From Candidatus Pelagibacter communis (GTDB lineage: Bacteria > Pseudomonadota > Alphaproteobacteria > Pelagibacterales > Pelagibacteraceae), in NCBI RefSeq assembly GCF_001180225.1, contig NZ_CVST01000058.1, positions 50,129 to 114,128 of the forward strand: DNA of 64,000 nucleotides. Direction: 5' to 3'. The position numbers and the translations under genes were made by a program. Position 1 is the first letter of the stretch, and each line of letters opens with the position of its first letter. This document shows, piece after piece, positions 1 to 9,302 of this stretch. Under the pieces are notes generated by a model. That model was not told where the DNA came from. It saw nothing but the letters and a program-made list of their open reading frames with translations, and did no database searches.

Positions 1-1872
1 ATATCAGGATTTTTTGGACGTTACATTGGTGATAGAAATTCTGAAATAGTAACTAGTGCACTAGTTTCAATATCTGCAATTTTATCAATAATTGTTTTAT
101 ATCAGGTAATCATTAATCAATATGAAGAAAATATTGTTATAGCAACCTGGATTAATTCAGGTTCACTTGATGTTAATTGGTCAATGTTAATTGATCCTCT
201 ATCAGCTGTGATGTTGGTTGTAGTTACTTCTGTATCAGCATTAGTCCATATTTATTCTATCGGATACATGTCTCACGATCCACATAAACCAAGATTTATG
301 GCTTACCTATCATTATTTACATTTGCAATGTTAATGCTTGTAACGTCAGATAATTTTATTCAACTATTTTTTGGTTGGGAGGGAGTTGGTCTCTGTTCTT
401 ACTTCCTAATTGGTTTTTGGTTTAAAAAAGAAAGTGCTAATGCAGCTGCAATCAAAGCATTTGTGGTTAATAGAGTGGGTGACTTTGGTTTTGCATTAGG
501 TATTTTTTTAGTTTTTTATTTATTTGGAACTGTAAATTATGATGAAGTTTTCCAACAAATTCCAACAGTTGTAGATAAAGATTTATCCTTCTTAGGTTTT
601 GAGGTTAAAGCGATAGATTTGGTTTGTTTGTTGTTATTTATCGGAGCTATGGGTAAATCAGCTCAAATTTTACTTCATACTTGGTTGCCAGATGCAATGG
701 AAGGACCAACGCCAGTTTCTGCTCTAATTCATGCTGCAACAATGGTTACTGCAGGTGTATTTTTAGTTGTTAGATGCTCACCTATTTATGAATTTTCTCC
801 AGTAATTTTAAATTTGATTACTGTAGTTGGAATGACAACAGCTTTTTTTGCTGCAACGGTAGCTTTAGTTCAAACAGATATTAAAAAAATAATTGCTTAT
901 TCAACTTGTAGTCAGTTAGGTTACATGTTTTTTGCAGCTGGTGTAGGCGCTTACAATGTAGCTATGTTTCATTTATTTACACATGCCTTTTTTAAAGCTT
1001 TATTATTTTTAGGATCAGGATCAGTAATTCATGCTTTTAAAGATGAGCAAAATATTAATAACATGGGAGGTGTATGGAGAAAATTACCTTACACTTATGC
1101 TTTAATGATTATAGGAACTCTTGCTTTAACAGGTTTTCCTTTCTTATCAGGCTTTTATTCAAAAGATGCAATTATTGAATTTGCATATTTGAAAGGAAAT
1201 ACAACAGGTTATTATGCAGCTGGTATTGGAATAGTTACTGCATTTTTAACGTCAGTTTATTCGTGGAGACTAATATTCAAAACATTTCATGGTGAATATA
1301 ATAATAAAGAGATTAAAATTGAGGAAACGCACGAGTCACCTTTGGTAATGCTCGTCCCGTTATTTGTACTTTCTATTGGTGCAATTTTTGCAGGCATGTT
1401 ATTTAAAGATTTGTTCATTGGACATGGTGGTGATAATTACTTTTGGTCAGAATCTATCAAATTTTTAGAACCTCTAAGCACAGATCATCCACCGACATGG
1501 TTTTTACTTTTAACACCGAGTTTAGTTATTCTATCAATACCTATTGCTTATTATTTATTTGTTAAGAACAAAGAATTGCCAAATGAAATAGCGTCAATGA
1601 ATAAACCTTTATACAATTTCCTTGTTAAAAAATGGTACTTCGATGAGTTGTATGAGGTTATCTTTATTAAATCATCGAAAAAACTTGGGACATTTTTATG
1701 GAAAGTCTGTGATGGAACTATAATAGATGGATTTGGTCCAGATGGAATTTCTTCTTTTATAAAAAAATGTTCAATTAAAGCAAATAAATTTCAAAGTGGT
1801 TTTATCTATCAATATGCTTTTGTAATGTTGTTAGGTTTTTCTGCTTTATTAACCTTTTTGATAGTTAAATAA
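1..1872 (+). CDS. nuoL: NADH-quinone oxidoreductase subunit L (5' end outside window)
   Basis: Antiporter-like membrane subunit of respiratory complex I, which couples ubiquinone reduction to proton pumping in the inner membrane. The frame is open from base 1 and gives 623 residues to the stop, so only a short N-terminal piece is missing compared with the usual 610-660 residues. The first internal ATG is at 184, but the codons before it read as normal NuoL sequence. Seen: GWEGVGLCSYFLIGFWF with the conserved TM5 glutamate, GKSAQILLHTWLPDAMEGP with the TM7 lysine, many hydrophobic helices, and the long C-terminal helix region ending in a last membrane segment. nuoM starts on the last base of the stop codon, so the two are probably translationally coupled. 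Confidence 0.97.
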   Translation: MSGFFGRYIGDRNSEIVTSALVSISAILSIIVLYQVIINQYEENIVIATWINSGSLDVNWSMLIDPLSAVMLVVVTSVSALVHIYSIGYMSHDPHKPRFMAYLSLFTFAMLMLVTSDNFIQLFFGWEGVGLCSYFLIGFWFKKESANAAAIKAFVVNRVGDFGFALGIFLVFYLFGTVNYDEVFQQIPTVVDKDLSFLGFEVKAIDLVCLLLFIGAMGKSAQILLHTWLPDAMEGPTPVSALIHAATMVTAGVFLVVRCSPIYEFSPVILNLITVVGMTTAFFAATVALVQTDIKKIIAYSTCSQLGYMFFAAGVGAYNVAMFHLFTHAFFKALLFLGSGSVIHAFKDEQNINNMGGVWRKLPYTYALMIIGTLALTGFPFLSGFYSKDAIIEFAYLKGNTTGYYAAGIGIVTAFLTSVYSWRLIFKTFHGEYNNKEIKIEETHESPLVMLVPLFVLSIGAIFAGMLFKDLFIGHGGDNYFWSESIKFLEPLSTDHPPTWFLLLTPSLVILSIPIAYYLFVKNKELPNEIASMNKPLYNFLVKKWYFDELYEVIFIKSSKKLGTFLWKVCDGTIIDGFGPDGISSFIKKCSIKANKFQSGFIYQYAFVMLLGFSALLTFLIVK

Positions 1873-3353
1873 TGAGCTTTCCAATTTTATCATCTTTAAT
1901 CTTGTTACCTACTATAGGAGCTCTTTTTTTATTTTTTACAAAAGATAAAGATGGAAATAATTCAACAGCTAAATATGTAGCTTTATTTACAAGTATAGTT
2001 AATTTTTTAATTTCTATTTATTTATGGATATCTTTTGACCAAAGTATATCTGATTTTCAATTTGTTGAAGATAGAACATGGATTGAAGGATTTATTAATT
2101 ATAAAGTTGGTGTTGATGGAATTTCGATATTATTTATAATCTTAACAACCTTTATAACTCCACTTTGTATCATTTCAGTTAACAATTCAGTAAAAAATAG
2201 ATTACGAGATTTTTTAATTGCAATTTTAATCATGGAAAGTTTCATGATTGGTGTGTTTTGTGCACTTGATTTAGTTGTTTTTTATTTATTTTTTGAGGCT
2301 GGATTAATTCCAATGTTTTTAATTATTGGTATTTGGGGTGGTCCAAAACGTGTTTATTCTGCATTTAAATTCTTTCTATATACTTTACTTGGATCAGTCT
2401 TAATGCTGGTTGCGATCATTTCAATATACTGGATATCAGGCACAACAGATGTGGTTAAACTTTATGAAATTGGAATTGATGCTAAATACCAAAATTTATT
2501 ATGGTTAGCTTTCTTTAGTTCTTTTGCAGTAAAAACACCCATGTGGCCTGTTCACACTTGGTTGCCAGATGCCCATGTTGAAGCTCCTACAGCCGGTTCA
2601 GTTTTATTAGCTGCAATTTTATTAAAAATGGCAGGATATGGTTTTATTAGGTTTTCACTTGGGTTATTTCCGGTTGCTTCAGAAGTATTCACACCTCTTA
2701 TTTATACTTTAAGTGTTATAGCAATAATTTTTACATCCTTTATCGCTTTAATGCAGGAAGATATGAAAAAGTTAATTGCATATTCGTCTGTTGCACATAT
2801 GGGTTTTGTAACTTTAGGTATTTTTACTCTTCAACAACAAGGTATAGAGGGAAGTATAATCCAGATGATTAGTCATGGATTAGTGTCTGCAGCTCTATTT
2901 TTATGTGTTGGTGTTGTTTATGACCGTATGCATTCAAGGATGATAAATTCTTATGGTGGTATAGTTGCCATAATACCAAAGTATTCGATTTTATTTATGT
3001 TGTTTACATTAGCTGCCTTAGGGTTACCTGGAACAAGTGGTTTTATTGGTGAATTTTTAATTTTAATGGGTGCCTTTAAGGACAATTTTTTAGTAGCTGT
3101 ATTAGCAAGCCTAGGAGTTATTTTAGGGGCCGCTTATATGCTTTGGTTATATAAAAGAGTTGTATTTGGAAAATTAGTTAATGAGGATTTAAAGAAAATG
3201 TTAGATTTAAATAAATCAGAGTATTTAATCTTAACATGTTTAGCTATTCCAACTTTATTTTTTGGTTTTTATCCCGATCCTTTGATTAATACAATTGAGG
3301 TTTCAGTTTCAGATTTAATAAATATGCATAATATTAATTTAGCGAGCAAATAA
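1872..3353 (+). CDS. nuoM: NADH-quinone oxidoreductase subunit M
   Basis: Second antiporter-like proton-pumping subunit of complex I, 493 residues, the normal family length. The protein is almost entirely transmembrane (about 14 helices). Diagnostic stretches are YLFFEAGLIPMFLIIGIWGG with the TM5 glutamate, and FAVKTPMWPVHTWLPDAHVE with the TM7 lysine. The ATG at 1872 overlaps the nuoL TAA by one base; nuoN follows one base after its stop. The order L-M-N is the standard end of the nuo operon. No separate promoter or terminator is visible, so expression is presumably as part of the nuo transcript. Confidence 0.97.
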   Translation: MSFPILSSLILLPTIGALFLFFTKDKDGNNSTAKYVALFTSIVNFLISIYLWISFDQSISDFQFVEDRTWIEGFINYKVGVDGISILFIILTTFITPLCIISVNNSVKNRLRDFLIAILIMESFMIGVFCALDLVVFYLFFEAGLIPMFLIIGIWGGPKRVYSAFKFFLYTLLGSVLMLVAIISIYWISGTTDVVKLYEIGIDAKYQNLLWLAFFSSFAVKTPMWPVHTWLPDAHVEAPTAGSVLLAAILLKMAGYGFIRFSLGLFPVASEVFTPLIYTLSVIAIIFTSFIALMQEDMKKLIAYSSVAHMGFVTLGIFTLQQQGIEGSIIQMISHGLVSAALFLCVGVVYDRMHSRMINSYGGIVAIIPKYSILFMLFTLAALGLPGTSGFIGEFLILMGAFKDNFLVAVLASLGVILGAAYMLWLYKRVVFGKLVNEDLKKMLDLNKSEYLILTCLAIPTLFFGFYPDPLINTIEVSVSDLINMHNINLASK

Positions 3354-3354
3354 T

Positions 3355-4773
3355 ATGGAAAATTTAAATTTAATTTTACCTGAGATTTTTATCTCATTAT
3401 CAATAATGTTTTTACTTGTATTGGGAGTGTTTAAAAAAAATAGTTCAGGCATTACTTTTAACTTGTCTTTGTTTGTATTTTTGATTTCTGCTATTATTGC
3501 TATTAACGAAACTTTCTCTGTGAATAGAGAAACTTTGTTTAATGGAAGTGTTGTAATAGATAAGATGTCTTCATTTATGAAGATAATAACATTGTTGGGT
3601 GGTTTTCTAGTATTAGTTATTTCTTCTAGTTATTTAAAAATTTTTAAAATTTTTAATATTGAATATCCAGTTTTAATTTTGAGTTCTGTACTGGGAATGA
3701 TGGTCATGATTAGTTCTAATGATTTAATTGTATTTTATATGGGTCTAGAGTTACAATCATTAGCCTTATATGTTTTGGCAACTTATAACAGAGATCAACT
3801 AAAATCATCTGAAGCAGGTTTAAAATATTTTGTATTAAGTGCATTATCATCAGGATTATTACTTTATGGATGTTCACTAATTTATGGTTTTTCAGGATCT
3901 ACAAACTTTGATGTGATCTCTACACAACTTAATTCAAATGAGTATGTACTGACTTTTGGGATAGTTTTTATTTTAGTTGGTTTAGCATTCAAAATTTCAG
4001 CAGTACCATTCCATATGTGGGCACCAGACGTATATGAAGGATCTCCAACTACAGTAACTTTATTTTTCACAATGGTACCAAAAATTGCTGCGTTAACTGT
4101 ATTTATTAGATTTTTATATGTTCCATTTTTAAATCTAATCGATCAATGGCAAATGATAATTGTATTTTTATCTATTGCCTCAATGCTATTTGGTGCAATA
4201 GCAGCTATTGGACAAACAAATATTAAAAGACTAGTTGCTTATAGCTCTATTGGACACATAGGCTATACATTGGCTGGTCTTGCCACTGCTTCTAATGAAG
4301 GAATTCAAAGTTCAATAATTTATATTTCAATTTATGTTGTAATGAATTTGGCCCTTTTTTCTTGTTTGTTAATGCTTAGAAGAAATAATCAATATTACGA
4401 AGATATTGATGACTTATCTGGTTTATCGAAAAATCATCCATTATTATCACTATCTTTACTTGTAATATTGTTTTCATTGGCAGGGATACCACCATTAGCA
4501 GGATTTTTTGCTAAGTTTTATGTTTTCAAAGCAGTTTTAGAACAATCAATGTATTTTTTAGCTATTGTTGGATTGTTATCTACTGTGGTTGCAGCTTTTT
4601 ATTACCTAAGAATAATCAAGATTATGTACTTTGATAAAGAAAAAGGTAAATATGATACAGATCATAGTTTATGGTTAAAATTTTCATTAACTTTTTCTAC
4701 AATATTAATTCTTTTATACTTCATATTTCCAAGCCAATTAATTGAGGTAGTATCAAGAATTAATATTATTTAA
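3355..4773 (+). CDS. nuoN: NADH-quinone oxidoreductase subunit N
   Basis: Third antiporter-like membrane subunit of complex I, 472 residues. Typical NuoN signatures are YMGLELQSLALYVLATY with the key glutamate, then VGLAFKISAVPFHMWAPDVY followed by EGSPTTVTLF, and the FSLAGIPPLAGFFAKF loop near residue 380. About 14 membrane helices. It ends the complex I gene set; the next gene, birA, begins on the last base of its stop, which places birA, coaX and rnj in the same co-transcribed run, as in many alphaproteobacteria. Confidence 0.97.
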   Translation: MENLNLILPEIFISLSIMFLLVLGVFKKNSSGITFNLSLFVFLISAIIAINETFSVNRETLFNGSVVIDKMSSFMKIITLLGGFLVLVISSSYLKIFKIFNIEYPVLILSSVLGMMVMISSNDLIVFYMGLELQSLALYVLATYNRDQLKSSEAGLKYFVLSALSSGLLLYGCSLIYGFSGSTNFDVISTQLNSNEYVLTFGIVFILVGLAFKISAVPFHMWAPDVYEGSPTTVTLFFTMVPKIAALTVFIRFLYVPFLNLIDQWQMIIVFLSIASMLFGAIAAIGQTNIKRLVAYSSIGHIGYTLAGLATASNEGIQSSIIYISIYVVMNLALFSCLLMLRRNNQYYEDIDDLSGLSKNHPLLSLSLLVILFSLAGIPPLAGFFAKFYVFKAVLEQSMYFLAIVGLLSTVVAAFYYLRIIKIMYFDKEKGKYDTDHSLWLKFSLTFSTILILLYFIFPSQLIEVVSRINII

Positions 4774-5309
4774 TGAAATTTAAGAAATTTAATTTTAAAA
4801 TAATAAAAAGTACCAACGATACAGCTGCAAGAATAATAAAAAAAACTAACTTTAAATTTGGTATGGTTGTTGCTGAAAAACAATTTAGTGGTCGAGGTCA
4901 GTATGGAAGAAAATGGATTTCATATAAAGGTAATCTATTTGTCTCTTTTTTTCATCCATTTGATGAAAATAAATTCTCAATAGAAAGAGTTACAAAGTTA
5001 AATTGTAAATTAGTTAAACAAACACTCTCTAAATATATAAAAAATAAAATTAACTTTAAAAAACCAAACGATTTATTAATTAATAAAAAAAAGATTAGTG
5101 GGATTTTACAAGAAATTATAACGAAATCAGATAAAAAATTTTTAATTACAGGAATAGGGATTAATGTAATAAAAAATCCAAATATTAAAAATTATCCAGC
5201 AACAAATTTATATAGAATAACAGGAAAAAAAATTAATAAATCTGAATTAGAAAAAAATTTGAAACTAGTTTTTGAAAATAGAATATCAAAAATGTATAAA
5301 ATAAATTAA
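4773..5309 (+). CDS. birA: Biotin-[acetyl-CoA-carboxylase] ligase, minimal form
   Basis: Attaches biotin to the lysine of biotin carboxyl carrier protein through biotinyl-AMP. At 178 residues it is only the catalytic core: no N-terminal winged helix (so not a BirA-type repressor) and little or none of the small C-terminal domain found in 240-320 residue relatives. Visible motifs are GRGQYGRKW at 40-48 (adenylate-binding loop), the NFKKPNDLLI stretch near 94-103 (KWPND-like, with the catalytic-region lysine), and GIGINV at 127-132. It overlaps nuoN by one base and precedes coaX by 5 bases. The nuoN-birA-coaX-rnj order is typical of alphaproteobacteria and supports the call despite the short length. 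Confidence 0.88.
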   Translation: MKFKKFNFKIIKSTNDTAARIIKKTNFKFGMVVAEKQFSGRGQYGRKWISYKGNLFVSFFHPFDENKFSIERVTKLNCKLVKQTLSKYIKNKINFKKPNDLLINKKKISGILQEIITKSDKKFLITGIGINVIKNPNIKNYPATNLYRITGKKINKSELEKNLKLVFENRISKMYKIN

Positions 5310-5314
5310 TTAAT

Positions 5315-6061
5315 ATGTATATTTTAGGTGACATAGGAAATACTGACACTAAAATTTTTTTAGTTTCCAAAAGAAATAAAATTTTAAAAAGAATTACTTT
5401 TATTTCAAAAAAAATAAGCAATAACCAATTAAAAATTTTATTTAAAAAAAATAAAATTCAAATAAATAAAATTGAAAAAATATTATTTTGTAGCGTTGTA
5501 CCAAACACTTTTAAAATTATAAAAAACTACTTTTCTAAAATCACTAAAGTTAAATGCAATGAAGTAAAAAATTTGAATTTAAAATCAATGATTAAAATTA
5601 AAGTTGATTACAAGCAGGTAGGTTCTGATAGAATTACGAATGCCATAAGCTTATTGGATAACAAAAATAATTATATAATTTTAGATTTTGGTACTGCTAC
5701 AACATTTGATGTTTTAATAAAAAATACGTATATGGGAGGCATAATAGCTCCTGGTATTAAGTTGTCTCTTAATACTTTGTCAGACAGAGCTACTTTAATC
5801 CCAAAAATTGAGCTTAAACGTATGAAAAAAGTAATAGGCAGCAACACACTTTCTGCTGTTAGATCAGGTTTTTTTTGGGGTTATGCTGGTTTAATTGACA
5901 ATATGATTAATTTAATTAAGAAAGAAACAAGAAAATCCTTTAAAGTTGTATTGACAGGTGGATTTTCTGATTTATTTACAAGTTCAATAAAATCAAAAGT
6001 TAAACATAACCAAGATATTACAATTAAAGGTCTAATAAAGATTTCTGAGCAAATAAAATAA
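5315..6061 (+). CDS. coaX: Type III pantothenate kinase
   Basis: Phosphorylates pantothenate, the first step of coenzyme A synthesis, with the type III ASKHA fold. It has 248 residues, normal for CoaX. Seen: the N-terminal phosphate-binding motif GDIGNTDTK at 5-13, the GSDR motif at 103-106 (family G-x-D-R with catalytic aspartate), DFGTATT at 124-130, and GGIIAPGI near 141-148. Codon and amino-acid use is very lysine/isoleucine/asparagine rich, like birA, uppS and dxr, which in this genome marks less conserved or less expressed genes rather than transfer. Lies between birA and rnj with gaps of 5 and 1 bases. Confidence 0.93.
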   Translation: MYILGDIGNTDTKIFLVSKRNKILKRITFISKKISNNQLKILFKKNKIQINKIEKILFCSVVPNTFKIIKNYFSKITKVKCNEVKNLNLKSMIKIKVDYKQVGSDRITNAISLLDNKNNYIILDFGTATTFDVLIKNTYMGGIIAPGIKLSLNTLSDRATLIPKIELKRMKKVIGSNTLSAVRSGFFWGYAGLIDNMINLIKKETRKSFKVVLTGGFSDLFTSSIKSKVKHNQDITIKGLIKISEQIK

Positions 6062-6062
6062 T

Positions 6063-7721
6063 ATGAAAGATGAATTGTTATTTTGTCCACTAGGTGGATC
6101 TGGTGAGATTGGTATGAACATGAATTTGTTTGGTTACGGTCAACCAAGCGATCATAAATGGATAATGGTAGACATTGGTGTAACTTTTGCTGATGACACT
6201 ATACCAGGTGTTGATTTAATTTATCCTGATCCTGGATTCATTGTTGAGAGAAAAGATAACCTGTTGGGTATAGTTTTAACTCATGCACATGAGGATCACA
6301 TTGGAGCAATCGCACATTTATGGCCAAAATTAAGATGTAAAATATTTGCTACACCATTTACAGCAGTTTTGATTAGAGAAAAGTTTAGAGAAAAACAAAT
6401 AGATATTACTAGTGATTTACAAATTGTTGAATTAAATGGAACTGTTTCATTAGATCCATTTGAAATTGAATATATAACTTTAACTCATTCAATTTTAGAA
6501 CCCAATGGCTTAAGAATAAAAACTCCAGCTGGTGTAATTTTACATACAGGAGATTGGAAAGTAGATCCCAATCCACTTATTGGTGACAATATAAATGAGA
6601 AGAGATTAAAAGAAATTGGTGATGAAGGAGTATTAGCAATGATCTGTGACTCTACTAATGTTTTTAGTGCCGGCAAGTCTGGATCTGAACTTGATGTCAG
6701 AAAAAATATGTTAAATGTGATGTCAAGATTGAAAAAGAGAATTATAATTACTTCATTTGCATCAAATGTAGCAAGAATGGAGACAGCATTTTATTGTGCT
6801 GAGCAAACAGGAAGACAAATTTCACTAGTTGGAAGATCGATGCATCGTATTTACAAAGCTGCACGTCAATGTGGATATTTAAAAAATACAATTGAACCAA
6901 TTGACCCTCGTGAAGCTAAAAATTTCTCAAGAGAAAAAATAGTTTATCTTTGTACAGGTAGCCAAGGAGAACCAATGGGAGCGATGATGAGAATTTCTAG
7001 TTATGTACACCCTGATGTTTTTATTGAAAAAGGTGATGCAGTAATATTTTCATCAAAAATTATACCTGGAAATGAAAAAAAACTTTATAAATTGCACAAT
7101 CAACTTGTTAAAGATGGTATAGAAGTGATATCTGAAGAAACTGAATTTGTTCATGTTTCTGGTCATCCAAATAGAGAAGATTTAAAAGAAATGTATCAAT
7201 GGGTAAAACCTAAATGTGTAATACCTGTACATGGTGAACATAGGCACATGATAGAACACATAAATTTTGCAAAAGAAATGCAAGTTCCATATCCTGTACA
7301 AGTAGAAAACGGTGATATAGTTAAGTTATATCCTGGTAATCAGCCTGAAGTTTACGACAAGGCTCCAAGTGGTCGATTATATTTAGATGGTAATGTAAGT
7401 GTTGATCCAGATTCACAGTCAATAAAAGATAGAAAAAATTTGAGTGCTAATGGATATCTTGAAGTAACTTTAATGATAACCCCTAAAGGAAATATTCATA
7501 ACAATCCTGTGCTTTCTTTTCGTGGTTTGCCAGTAGATGATAGAGAAGAATTTGTTTATGGGTTAGAAGAAGAAATAGAAAAAACTTCTAGAACTTTTAA
7601 AATTGGAAGCAAGCAACAAGAACATAATTTAATTGATGCATTGAAAATTGCCTGTAGAAAATTTTCTAAGGAAAGAACGGGTAAAAAACCTTTCACTAAT
7701 ATTAATTTAGTGAGAATTTAA
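6063..7721 (+). CDS. rnj: Ribonuclease J
   Basis: Metallo-beta-lactamase/beta-CASP nuclease with 5' exonuclease and endonuclease activity in RNA turnover and rRNA processing. It has 552 residues, the usual length. Seen: GGSGEIGMN at 11-19, the zinc motif HAHEDH at 74-79, a second metal motif in LHTGDWKVDP near 160, the beta-CASP segment with LCTGSQGEPMGAM near 298-310, and HVSGHPNRED then IPVHGEHRHM near 363-400 for the remaining metal ligands. A C-terminal domain follows. Replaced position HTHGHEDH to HAHEDH is common in alphaproteobacteria. Next gene begins on the last base of the stop. Confidence 0.95.
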   Translation: MKDELLFCPLGGSGEIGMNMNLFGYGQPSDHKWIMVDIGVTFADDTIPGVDLIYPDPGFIVERKDNLLGIVLTHAHEDHIGAIAHLWPKLRCKIFATPFTAVLIREKFREKQIDITSDLQIVELNGTVSLDPFEIEYITLTHSILEPNGLRIKTPAGVILHTGDWKVDPNPLIGDNINEKRLKEIGDEGVLAMICDSTNVFSAGKSGSELDVRKNMLNVMSRLKKRIIITSFASNVARMETAFYCAEQTGRQISLVGRSMHRIYKAARQCGYLKNTIEPIDPREAKNFSREKIVYLCTGSQGEPMGAMMRISSYVHPDVFIEKGDAVIFSSKIIPGNEKKLYKLHNQLVKDGIEVISEETEFVHVSGHPNREDLKEMYQWVKPKCVIPVHGEHRHMIEHINFAKEMQVPYPVQVENGDIVKLYPGNQPEVYDKAPSGRLYLDGNVSVDPDSQSIKDRKNLSANGYLEVTLMITPKGNIHNNPVLSFRGLPVDDREEFVYGLEEEIEKTSRTFKIGSKQQEHNLIDALKIACRKFSKERTGKKPFTNINLVRI

Positions 7722-7966
7722 TGAGTGTAACTGGTTTAGCAATTATCTATGTAATTATATGGTGGATAGTTTTCTTTGCTATACTTCCTATTGATGTAAA
7801 CAGAGCAAAAACAGTAAAAATTGATGGTGAAGATCCAGGGTCACCTGAAAATCCAAAAATGTTGAAAAAATTCTTATATTGCACTGGTATAACTACTGTA
7901 ATTTTTATCATTATTTATTTACTAATAAAATTTGAATATTTAAATTTAAGAAATATGATCAGTTAA
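7721..7966 (+). CDS. DUF1467 family small membrane protein
   Basis: 81 residues with two predicted membrane helices, one near 5-24 (IIYVIIWWIVFFAILPI) and one near 50-68, joined by a short polar loop with GEDPGSPENPKMLKK. This pattern and its place between rnj and proS match the DUF1467 family, which is conserved next to proS in alphaproteobacteria. The function is unknown; I infer only an inner-membrane location. It overlaps rnj by one base and is followed by proS after one base, so it is certainly part of the same transcript. Confidence 0.85.
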   Translation: MSVTGLAIIYVIIWWIVFFAILPIDVNRAKTVKIDGEDPGSPENPKMLKKFLYCTGITTVIFIIIYLLIKFEYLNLRNMIS

Positions 7967-7967
7967 G

Positions 7968-9302
7968 ATGCTTTTATCAAATTCATTTATTCCGATATTA
8001 AAAAATAATCCTTCTGAAGCAAAAATTAAATCTCATCAATTAATGTTGAGAGTTGGTATGATAAAGCAAGCTTCCGCAGGAATATACTCATGGTTACCTT
8101 TAGGCTTTAAGGTAATGAAAAAAATAGAACAAATTGTTAGAGAAGAGCAAAACAAAATTGGAGCTCAAGAAATATTAATGCCAACAATTCAATCTAGTGA
8201 GATATGGAAAGAAAGTGGTCGATATGATGATTATGGTGAGGAGATGCTTAGAATAACTGATCGTCAAAATAGAGAAATGCTTTATGGACCTACCAATGAA
8301 GAGCAAGTAACAGAAATTTTTAGATCTTCAATTAAATCTTATAAATCATTACCTCAACTTATGTACCACATACAATGGAAATTTAGAGACGAAATAAGAC
8401 CTAGATTTGGAATAATGAGGGGGAGAGAGTTTTACATGAAAGATGCCTACTCATTCGATGTATCAGATGAAGAAGCTTTTTTTTCTTATAATAAATTTTT
8501 TCTTTCATATTTAAAAACTTTTAAAAGATTAGATCTAACTGCAATACCTATGGCTGCTGACACAGGCCCAATTGGAGGAAATTTATCTCATGAATTTATT
8601 ATCCTAGCAGACACGGGAGAAAGTAAAATTTTTACTGATAAAAGAATTTTTGATTTAAATAGTGACGATACTCAATTAGAAAAATCTTCGTTACAAGAAA
8701 TGAGAAAAAAATATGAGCAATTTTATGCTGTGACAGATGAAAAGTTTAACAAAGATGAATTTGAAAAAATAGTTTCTAAAGAAAATCAATTAATCACAAA
8801 AGGTATTGAGGTAGGCCATATATTTTATTTTGGAGACAAATATTCAAAACCTATGAATGCATCAGTAGATTTACCAGGTGGAAAAAAAGATTTTGTTAAA
8901 ATGGGTTCTTATGGAATTGGTGTATCAAGGTTAGTTGGGGCAATAATAGAGGCAAAATATGATGAAAAAAATGAAATCATGAAATGGCCATTGTCTGTTG
9001 CTCCATATGATATTGCTTTGATACCGATGATAAATAAAAACGATAATTCAGCACTTGTTAAAGCCAATAATATTAACAGTGAGTTATTAAAAAATAATAT
9101 TGATGCTCTTATTGATGATACTGATGAAAATTTTTCATCCAAAATTAAAAAAACGAATTTAATTGGGGCTCCGTATCAAATTATCATTGGAAAGAAGAGT
9201 GATGGTGATTTATTAGAGTTCAAAGAAAAAGGTGGTGAAACTCAAAACTTACCTTTAAGCAAAATTATAGAAATTATAAATAAACAAAAAAATTCAATTT
9301 GA
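7968..9302 (+). CDS. proS: Prolyl-tRNA synthetase, short alphaproteobacterial type
   Basis: Class II aminoacyl-tRNA synthetase that charges tRNA-Pro. At 444 residues it lacks the roughly 180-residue editing insertion of the E. coli enzyme, as is normal for alphaproteobacterial ProRS, so it cannot clear Ala-tRNA-Pro itself. Seen: GIYSWLPLGFKVMKKIEQ near 37-54, GPTNEEQVTEIF near 106-117 where the insertion would follow later, the motif 2 region FRDEIRPRFGIMRGREF near 139-155, and the motif 3 region GSYGIGVSRLVGAIIEA near 314-330, followed by the anticodon-binding domain. It overlaps the TTG start of lolC. Confidence 0.96.
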   Translation: MLLSNSFIPILKNNPSEAKIKSHQLMLRVGMIKQASAGIYSWLPLGFKVMKKIEQIVREEQNKIGAQEILMPTIQSSEIWKESGRYDDYGEEMLRITDRQNREMLYGPTNEEQVTEIFRSSIKSYKSLPQLMYHIQWKFRDEIRPRFGIMRGREFYMKDAYSFDVSDEEAFFSYNKFFLSYLKTFKRLDLTAIPMAADTGPIGGNLSHEFIILADTGESKIFTDKRIFDLNSDDTQLEKSSLQEMRKKYEQFYAVTDEKFNKDEFEKIVSKENQLITKGIEVGHIFYFGDKYSKPMNASVDLPGGKKDFVKMGSYGIGVSRLVGAIIEAKYDEKNEIMKWPLSVAPYDIALIPMINKNDNSALVKANNINSELLKNNIDALIDDTDENFSSKIKKTNLIGAPYQIIIGKKSDGDLLEFKEKGGETQNLPLSKIIEIINKQKNSI

